Assembly: GCA_002385465.1 (NCBI GenBank)
Contig: DGDN01000114.1
Location: 1-11,328, forward strand
Direction: 5' to 3'
Origin: Candidatus Fermentithermobacillaceae bacterium UBA3951
GTDB taxonomy: Bacteria; Bacillota; Sulfobacillia; Fermentithermobacillales; Fermentithermobacillaceae
Length of the DNA: 11,328 nucleotides
Shown here in pieces: positions 6,123 through 11,328 of the stretch; the stretch's first letter is position 1; each line of letters starts with the position of its first letter. Position numbers and translations under genes: made by a program. The notes under the pieces were generated by a model. It made no database searches, was not told the origin of the DNA, and worked only from the letters and a program-made list of their open reading frames with translations.

Positions 6123-6995
6123 ATGCTGCTTCAGACGACGATAACGGGCCTTGCCATAGGCGGCATCTATGCCCTCATGGCAGTCGGGTATTCGCTTGTG
6201 TTTTCGGTCCTCAACTTCTCAAACTTCGCCCACGGTTCAGTCATCATGCTGGGCGCTTACGCAGGATATTTCGTCCTCACAAAAGCAGGAGCTTCTTTTC
6301 CGGTTGCCCTCGCAGGATCAATGCTGGCCGGGGTAATCCTGGGGGTCACAAACGAGCGATTGGCTTACAGACCCCTTAGAGTCAGAAATGCGCGACCGCT
6401 CTATTTCATGATAAGCGCCATGGGAGTGGCGATCTTCCTTGAAAACCTCGTCTACGCCACTCTCGGCGCCCACTTCTACTCGTATCCGGAGGTCTTGGGC
6501 CGGAGTATTGTGCGGCTCGGAGGGGCTTCCATCGGGATCTTGGACTTGTTCGCGCTTGCCTTCTCAAGCGTAGCCATAACGGGGCTCCACTTCTTCCTCC
6601 ACAATACGAAGAGCGGCCTGGCCATACGAGCCTGTTCCTTCGACATGACGGTTGCGTCTCTATTCGGAGTCCGTATCGATCGCATAGTGGGTTTGGTCTT
6701 CGCCCTGGCAGGCGCGCTCGCCGGGCTTTCAGGGATCTTTCTTGGGATGAAATACATGGCCTACCCGACCATGGGCTGGATCACAAACAAAGCGTATGTG
6801 GCGGCGGTAATAGGCGGCCTAGGCAGCCTCCCCGGGGCGGTAATAGGCGGCATTGTCCTGGGGCTCCTTGAGACATTCGTCTCTGTGTACATTTCGTCCA
6901 TCATAAGGGACGTCTTCAGTTTCTCGGCGCTGGTCTTGGTCCTCTTGGCCATGCCCAACGGGCTCATGGGCAGGTATGTCGAGGAGAAGATCTAG
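6123..6995 (+). CDS. livH: Branched-chain amino-acid ABC importer permease LivH
   Basis: This 290-residue integral membrane permease forms one half of the translocation channel. It opens LLQTTITGLAIGGIYALMAV, followed by YSLVFSVLNFSNFAHGSVIMLGAY, the characteristic LivH beginning. About eight hydrophobic segments span the protein. The cytoplasmic coupling loop reads SGLAIRACSFDMTVASLFGV, matching the family's EAA-like loop that contacts the ATPases. The near-C-terminal AAVIGGLGSLPGAVIGGIVLG and LPNGLMG-like ending (MPNGLMG) also fit. The ATG at 6123 has GAGGGGGG 6 bases upstream. livM begins 30 bases after its stop. Confidence 0.94.
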   Translation: MLLQTTITGLAIGGIYALMAVGYSLVFSVLNFSNFAHGSVIMLGAYAGYFVLTKAGASFPVALAGSMLAGVILGVTNERLAYRPLRVRNARPLYFMISAMGVAIFLENLVYATLGAHFYSYPEVLGRSIVRLGGASIGILDLFALAFSSVAITGLHFFLHNTKSGLAIRACSFDMTVASLFGVRIDRIVGLVFALAGALAGLSGIFLGMKYMAYPTMGWITNKAYVAAVIGGLGSLPGAVIGGIVLGLLETFVSVYISSIIRDVFSFSALVLVLLAMPNGLMGRYVEEKI

Positions 6996-7025
6996 CGGAA
7001 GCACTTTTCGCGGGGGGAGAAGCCG

Positions 7026-7901
7026 GTGTACATCCAAGGCGTTCTCACGGTCGCCATGATCAACATCATATCGACTACCGGACTTGCGGTCTTTACGGGT
7101 TTCACCGGGCTTTTTTCCCTGGGCCACGCTGCATTCATGGCGGTTGGCGCGTACACTTCGGCGATACTCACATACTTTGTGAAAGCCCCGTATCCGGTGG
7201 CACTCCTTACGGGCGTTTTGGCATCATCTGTCTTGGCCGTGCTCGTGGGATACCCAACCTTGCGCACAAGGCTACGGGGCGACTATTTTGCCATCGCGAC
7301 CATAGGTATGGGAGAGGCTACGCGGGTAATCTTGGAGAACCTGAAGATCACGCAGGGAGCCAGGGGTTTGCCGGGGATATCCCAGTATACGACTCTTCCG
7401 GTGGCGGGAGCAGCCGCCGCGATCGTGCTGGTACTCGCCCGCAACATGCTTGCGTCGGTCTACGGGAGAAACGCGGTTAGTGTCCGGGAAGATGCTGTGG
7501 CCGCTGAGATGAGCGGGATTCACCTCCTTAGGACCCGGATGATATCTCTCGTGTTTTCTGCCGGATGCGCCGGGTTGGCCGGCGGGCTTTACGCGCACTA
7601 CCTAGCCTTCATCCAGCCCGTCATGTTCACCATGGTCCAGTCCACGCAGATTACCGCAGCGGTCGTCTGTGGCGGGACCGGCAGCCTAACCGGGCCCGCC
7701 CTTGCCGCGTTTGTCTTCACCGTCGCCCCGGAGCTCCTGAGGGCCGCCCAGATGTGGAGGCTGGTGATCTACGGATTGATGCTTGTCCTCATAATGGTTT
7801 TCAGGCCACAGGGGCTCATGGGGTACCGCGATCTGAGCTGGCAGGGGCTTTGTTCTCTGGCCGCCCGACTGAGGAAAGGTGTCCGTCATGCGAAAGGTTG
7901 A
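7026..7901 (+). CDS. livM: Branched-chain amino-acid ABC importer permease LivM
   Basis: This 291-residue second permease pairs with LivH. The GTG start at 7026 follows a GGGGGGAG ribosome binding site. [19 protein letters not shown] near residue 30, [24 protein letters not shown] with [10 protein letters not shown], and the coupling loop [19 protein letters not shown] are family hallmarks. [17 protein letters not shown] and FRPQGLMG follow near the C-terminus. The protein is at the short end for LivM, lacking the long N-terminal membrane extension seen in enterobacterial LivM but common in Bacillota. It ends in a basic tail after FRPQGLMG. livG starts 53 bases downstream. Confidence 0.94.
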   Translation: MYIQGVLTVAMINIISTTGLAVFTGFTGLFSLGHAAFMAVGAYTSAILTYFVKAPYPVALLTGVLASSVLAVLVGYPTLRTRLRGDYFAIATIGMGEATRVILENLKITQGARGLPGISQYTTLPVAGAAAAIVLVLARNMLASVYGRNAVSVREDAVAAEMSGIHLLRTRMISLVFSAGCAGLAGGLYAHYLAFIQPVMFTMVQSTQITAAVVCGGTGSLTGPALAAFVFTVAPELLRAAQMWRLVIYGLMLVLIMVFRPQGLMGYRDLSWQGLCSLAARLRKGVRHAKG

Positions 7902-7954
7902 AAGGGTTGGGAGTCTTACCTCCGCTTTCATACCCGAGCCGGAAGGGGGCACTG

Positions 7955-8740
7955 GTGTTGGCTTTCGCTGAATGCATTAGACTCTCCAAGTCTTTCGGAG
8001 GCGTTCGTGCAGTGAACGACCTCTCCTTCAAAGTGGACGAGGGCGAGATCCTGGGGCTCATAGGCCCCAACGGCGCCGGGAAGACCACTGTGTTCAACCT
8101 GCTCACTGGGTTTTATCGTCCGACATCAGGTTCCATGCTCTTCCGGGGCCGGGAACTTACGGGGCTGGCTCCCCCGGCCATAGTCGGTTTGGGGATCGCA
8201 AGGACATTTCAGAACATACGCCTCTTCTCCAACTTGACCGTCCTCGACAACGTGCGCTCGGTCTTGTACCGGCATGCCCGGTACGGGTTCGTCCAGGCAC
8301 TTCTGAGGAGCCCGCAAGTCAGGCTGTGCGAGCGGCGAGTGCATGAGATGGCTATGGAGTACCTGGAAGAAGTGGGCTTGGCGGACAGGGCGAACGATAT
8401 TGCATCTCACTTGCCTTACGGACTTCAGAGGAAGCTGGAACTTGCCAGGGCTCTTGCCCTGGAGCCGGTCCTCTTGCTACTGGATGAACCTGCCGCGGGG
8501 ATGAACCCCGAAGAGTCTATGAGTCTGGTCGAGCTCATCCGTGACTTGAGGAAGAAACACAACCTCACCATCATCTTGATCGAACACCACATGGACGTCG
8601 TCATGAGTCTTTCCCACAGGATCGTGGTCATGAACTTCGGTGAGAAGCTCATGGAAGGTTCGCCCGAAGAGGTCCAGAGCGATGTCAGGGTCATTGAGGC
8701 TTATCTGGGGGAGGAATACGCCGGTGCTTACCGTCGATAA
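7955..8740 (+). CDS. livG: Branched-chain amino-acid ABC importer ATPase LivG
   Basis: This 261-residue ABC ATPase powers the importer. Walker A is GPNGAGKT (37-44), the Q-loop is TFQN (Q86), the signature region is [15 protein letters not shown] (153-167), Walker B is LLLLDE (173-178) and the H-loop is IEHHM (H211). The long insertion after the Q-loop and the tail [12 protein letters not shown] identify LivG rather than LivF. The GTG start at 7955 follows AAGGGGG (TTG at 7958 is an alternative). A much longer in-frame extension to 7565 overlaps livM and is not credible. The signature carries Leu where LivG relatives usually have Gln (YGQQR), a mild deviation. Its end overlaps livF by 17 bases, implying coupled translation. 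Confidence 0.94.
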   Translation: MLAFAECIRLSKSFGGVRAVNDLSFKVDEGEILGLIGPNGAGKTTVFNLLTGFYRPTSGSMLFRGRELTGLAPPAIVGLGIARTFQNIRLFSNLTVLDNVRSVLYRHARYGFVQALLRSPQVRLCERRVHEMAMEYLEEVGLADRANDIASHLPYGLQRKLELARALALEPVLLLLDEPAAGMNPEESMSLVELIRDLRKKHNLTIILIEHHMDVVMSLSHRIVVMNFGEKLMEGSPEEVQSDVRVIEAYLGEEYAGAYRR

Positions 8741-9440
8741 CGTTTCGGTATTCTACGGGCGGATCTGCGCCCTGGACAGGGTCTCGATATCGGTGAACGA
8801 AGGCGAAATCGTCTCCATAATCGGTCCAAACGGGGCCGGCAAGTCTACTCTCCTTTGGACCATAATGGGTGTCATGAAGCCTTCAAGCGGCTCCTTGTGG
8901 TGGAGAGGCGAGCGGCTCCAATCCGTACCTTCGTGGGTGGCGGCCCGGGGGATCTCCATGGTTCCCGAGAGACGGAGGCTTTTTGACAACCTTACGGTAA
9001 GGGAAAACCTCCTCATCGGGGCGTATCTCAGGCAGTGGGACTCCTCTATGAAGGAAGACATGGAGACGGTATTCAGGCTGTTCCCCGTGTTGAAAGAGCG
9101 GCTTAACCAGTATGCCGGGACTCTGAGCGGCGGCGAACAGCAGATGCTGGCAATAGGGAGGGCCATGATGGGGCGCCCCGCCCTCCTTTTGTTTGACGAA
9201 CCTTCGCTGGGACTTGCTCCGGCCCTTACTTCCGAGGTATTCCGGGCCATACAGAGGATAAGGGAAGAAGGCACCACATGCCTTCTGGCCGAGCAGAACG
9301 CGTTTAAGGCGTTGGAGATGGCCGACAGGGCTTACGTAATGAATGTCGGGCGAGTGGCCCTTCAAGGGAGCGGGAAAGAGGTATTGGCCAACCCCGAGGT
9401 CCGGGCGGCGTACCTCGGGGTCAAAGCGGGGTCTTTGTAG
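8724..9440 (+). CDS. livF: Branched-chain amino-acid ABC importer ATPase LivF
   Basis: This 238-residue ABC ATPase is the partner of LivG. Walker A is GPNGAGKS (34-41), the MVPERRRLFDNLTVRENL segment (79-96) is typical of LivF, the signature is LSGGEQQ (134-140) and Walker B is LLLFDE (154-159). LLAEQNAFKALEMADRAYVM occupies the H-loop region in the usual LivF form without His. The GTG at 8724 is preceded by GGGGGAGG; an upstream ATG at 8640 lies deep inside livG and would add a non-homologous extension. It is the last gene of the operon and converges on gerAC, 53 bases away. Confidence 0.94.
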   Translation: MLTVDNVSVFYGRICALDRVSISVNEGEIVSIIGPNGAGKSTLLWTIMGVMKPSSGSLWWRGERLQSVPSWVAARGISMVPERRRLFDNLTVRENLLIGAYLRQWDSSMKEDMETVFRLFPVLKERLNQYAGTLSGGEQQMLAIGRAMMGRPALLLFDEPSLGLAPALTSEVFRAIQRIREEGTTCLLAEQNAFKALEMADRAYVMNVGRVALQGSGKEVLANPEVRAAYLGVKAGSL

Positions 9441-9470
9441 GGTTTCCCCTCCGGGTTCCGGGGCTTCTTC

Positions 9471-9484
9471 ACGGGTGTGCCCGT
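9471..9484. terminator. Weak hairpin between converging livF and gerAC
   Basis: ACGGG-TGTG-CCCGT forms a 5-bp stem with a 4-base loop in the 53-base gap between the two stop codons. Neither strand has the T-run of a classical intrinsic terminator, so termination here is only a possibility. Confidence 0.25.
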
Positions 9485-9493
9485 AGGCGGTAT

Positions 9494-10804
9494 CTACCGG
9501 CTGGATACGCTGTAGGCGGCTCCCGGTGCGCGGACTCGCGACTTCACCTGGAAGTGCACTTCCAGGTCGGGGAACAGTTCCTCATTCCACCTGGGTTCCA
9601 GCTCGGCCCAGAGCTTGGGGTTCGCACGGTACAGCTTGTTGCCGAACCCGTAGATGTCGGTCTTTAGTTCTTTCTGGACCTTGTTGAGTGTCGTTCGAGC
9701 CTCATGCATGATGAGCGCGTCAAGCGAGTCCTCGATGGCTTCAAGCAGCGTTTGGTTTGTCATGTCCATGCCCATGGGCCCTTCTCTTGTCTCCAGATCA
9801 ACGTGCAGCTCCACCTCCATGCGGATGACCTCTTGGTCCAGTACGGGCTTTATGGATGCGGATGAGCGTATGACGCGCAGCGCGATCTTCTTTCCCGACC
9901 CACGGGGGTCCTCGATCTCAACCGTGCTTTGCTCAAGCTCTCCGGTCGTCCACAGGTAACCTCTGGCTTCAGCACTGTCGAGTAGCCCTACCAGTTTGTC
10001 GCCTCGATAGGCGGCAATTCCAATATCGATGGTGATACCTGGGACGAACTCGCCGCTGGACGCCTCCTTATACGGGTTGAGGACGGGCGACTCCGCCGGC
10101 AGCTCGCTCTCCAGGGTAATGTCCACATCGATGGGTTCTTCGAGCATAAAGGCCGGGTCGGTATGCTTGACCTCCTCGCCCTGACGTTTGACCTGAACGT
10201 CCTTGGTCTTCCTGCCGACCGTGTGTATGGTGGTAGGCTCAATCCCCGGTTCCGCAAGTTTCGCGGTGAACTCGCCGAGCGTGACGGTTATGGTCATTCC
10301 AGACGCCGGGGCGGATTGAGACAAGCCCGCTAAGGTTCGTGACGGCAGAGGGTACATGAATGGTCGTTGCAGGAGCTCGGCTCCTGAGTCGCACGTGACC
10401 AGGAGCGCTGAAGACCGGACCCTCGCGTCGCGGATAAGGTAGTCAATGTACTGTCCGATGCCTTCGCGGGCCAGGGACTGGCCGAAGACAACGGTTCCGA
10501 TTAGGCCCGTTGAGATCCTCCTTGGAGTCCTTCGCTGGGCATTGTTGATCGCATTTGCGATGGTGGTTGCCTCGTCTCGCGTCACTATTGATACCACAGG
10601 TGACTGCGCGGTAGCCCCCTGGATCCCCGTCGCCAGCGCGCCGGGGTTTATGACCTCGAGAGACACAACAACCTTGTCTCCTTGTCCTTTGTCGACGCCC
10701 ATAGACCCGACGAGTGCTACTTGCTCGATCTCAACGGTGTCCCAACAGCCGGAAGAAATGAGGGCCAACAAGATGATAAGGGCCACGAAGCCAATCCGGC
10801 GCAT
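9494..10804 (-). CDS. gerAC: Spore germination lipoprotein, Ger(x)C family
   Basis: This 436-residue C subunit belongs to a GerA-type germinant receptor, expected as a lipoprotein on the inner membrane of the dormant spore. The ATG at 10804 follows AGGAGG by 6 bases and gives a lipoprotein signal ending ISSGC20, followed by WDTVEIEQVALVGSMGVDKG, the GCWD hallmark of Ger(x)C. The -3 lipobox residue is Ser rather than the usual Leu/Val. TIANAINNAQRRTPRRISTGLIGTVVFG and GIGQYIDYLIRDARVRSSALL match the N-terminal domain. The C-terminal third (VELHVDLETREG, then an alpha-helical stretch with YGFGNKLYRANPKLW) matches the second domain. A longer in-frame start at 11077 lies inside gerAB and is rejected. 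The start overlaps the gerAB stop as TGATG. Confidence 0.93.
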   Translation of the reverse strand: MRRIGFVALIILLALISSGCWDTVEIEQVALVGSMGVDKGQGDKVVVSLEVINPGALATGIQGATAQSPVVSIVTRDEATTIANAINNAQRRTPRRISTGLIGTVVFGQSLAREGIGQYIDYLIRDARVRSSALLVTCDSGAELLQRPFMYPLPSRTLAGLSQSAPASGMTITVTLGEFTAKLAEPGIEPTTIHTVGRKTKDVQVKRQGEEVKHTDPAFMLEEPIDVDITLESELPAESPVLNPYKEASSGEFVPGITIDIGIAAYRGDKLVGLLDSAEARGYLWTTGELEQSTVEIEDPRGSGKKIALRVIRSSASIKPVLDQEVIRMEVELHVDLETREGPMGMDMTNQTLLEAIEDSLDALIMHEARTTLNKVQKELKTDIYGFGNKLYRANPKLWAELEPRWNEELFPDLEVHFQVKSRVRAPGAAYSVSSR

Positions 10805-11309
10805 CAGGATCCTCCTTTCTTCCTCTTGATGAGGTACGCGACAAGGACAGGCACGAGGGTGCCGACGACTATCAAAGTAGCCCATATCCCGGTTACGGGT
10901 ATTGAGTGGAGGCGGCGCATTGTGAAGATGTCCGTAATCCGGTGGGATACCGGGACCAGTCCCAGGAAGAAGAGGACGACCGTGACCTTGCGGCGATCGG
11001 CTCCCAGCGAGTCTCCGAAGAGTATTGAGGACGATAGAAGTAGAGCGGTCACATCGAATGTCACGCCAAGGACCCAAGATGCCATAAGGACCAAGTCCAA
11101 CCTCTCAAGGACTCCTTCGATGAAGACGGAACTCGCAAGAGCCAAGAGTGGCGTCACGTGGCTTTGGGCTTGTGCGGGTCCCAGGGCGGTAAGGACGTTT
11201 ATCGTTGTCGCGAGGAGAGCCAGTCCGCTTATGAGGAGGGCCATGGTCATTGCTTTGGGCATTTTCTCCTTTTCCGTCGTGAACCTGCCCAGGGCGAGGA
11301 CTTTCAGAC
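10804..11309 (-). CDS. gerAB: Spore germination permease GerAB family, 5' part missing
   Basis: This is the C-terminal part, about 168 residues, of the B subunit of a GerA-type germinant receptor, an APC-superfamily permease-like membrane protein that binds germinant. The frame opens with LKVLALGRFTTEKEK, continues MPKAMTMALLISGLALLATTI and reads FIEGVLERLDLVLMASWVLGV, the very typical GerAB helix. Two further hydrophobic segments and a basic tail follow. Family members are about 360 residues, so over half is missing because the contig stops. The internal ATG at 11262 is not the true start, since homology continues upstream of it. The frame meets TAA only inside the terminal adapter. Coupling to gerAC is by a one-base stop/start overlap. 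gerAA would be expected upstream. Confidence 0.88.
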
Positions 11310-11328
11310 CTGTCTCTTATACACATCT
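11310..11328. other. Nextera transposase adapter remnant (artefact)
   Basis: The final 19 bases, CTGTCTCTTATACACATCT, are exactly the reverse complement of the Tn5 mosaic-end sequence used in Nextera libraries. This is untrimmed adapter, not genomic DNA. Reading into it on the minus strand creates the spurious peptide start MCIRDR and stops the true gerAB frame with a TAA. Confidence 0.97.

Noticed and set aside
7565..7954. Long in-frame extension of livG overlapping livM
   Set aside because: The extension is Arg/Pro-rich shadow coding inside livM; the GTG at 7955 gives the normal LivG length.
11105..11326. Minus-strand frame beginning MCIRDR
   Set aside because: Its start lies in the Nextera adapter and its body is an out-of-frame shadow of gerAB.

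Overview
The window looks like a contig from a spore-forming Bacillota (clostridial-type) genome of moderately high GC. The main evidence is the gerAB-gerAC pair at the right edge, because these germinant-receptor subunits are restricted to endospore formers. Strong GGAGG-type ribosome binding sites and frequent GTG/TTG starts agree with this. The last 19 bases match the Nextera transposase adapter, so the right edge is a library artefact and the true sequence ends near 11309. This also suggests a short-read, possibly metagenomic, assembly.

Left part (1-4597) is a mobile-element zone. A 5' portion of an IS21-family istA runs leftward off the window (1-962, minus), and its outer end with two GGGGTCAATT repeats lies at about 1012-1051. 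After about 225 bases with no recognisable gene comes a short XRE-type helix-turn-helix gene fragment (1277-1486), which resembles the N-terminus of HTH/ImmA-type regulators. Its stop codon lies inside a second, apparently complete and different IS21-family element (1481-4053) carrying istA and istB, multiple terminal repeats and a possible 4-bp target duplication, GACC. On the other side of that element lies a formamidopyrimidine-DNA glycosylase-like gene (4025-4597, minus), cut in its H2TH region by the IS end. Two unrelated genes are thus each broken at the same element. This points to an IS-linked deletion or recombination, or to a mis-join across a repeat.

Middle part (4598-9440) is a complete livKHMGF operon: a branched-chain amino-acid (or related amide/amino-acid) ABC importer with a lipoprotein binding protein, two permeases and two ATPases. 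Gaps are short and the two ATPase genes overlap by 17 bases. A 237-base spacer separates it from the divergent glycosylase gene. It contains a plausible promoter for the glycosylase and GC-rich repeats ahead of livK.

Right part (9494-11309, minus) converges on livF. It holds gerAC (germination lipoprotein) and the 3' part of gerAB (germinant-receptor permease), coupled through a TGATG stop/start overlap. gerAA would be expected further upstream, beyond the contig end.

I found no convincing undescribed system. The most informative points are the double gene truncation at the IS21 element, the adapter artefact, and an istA fragment that simple ATG-to-stop ORF calling would miss because it runs off the window.
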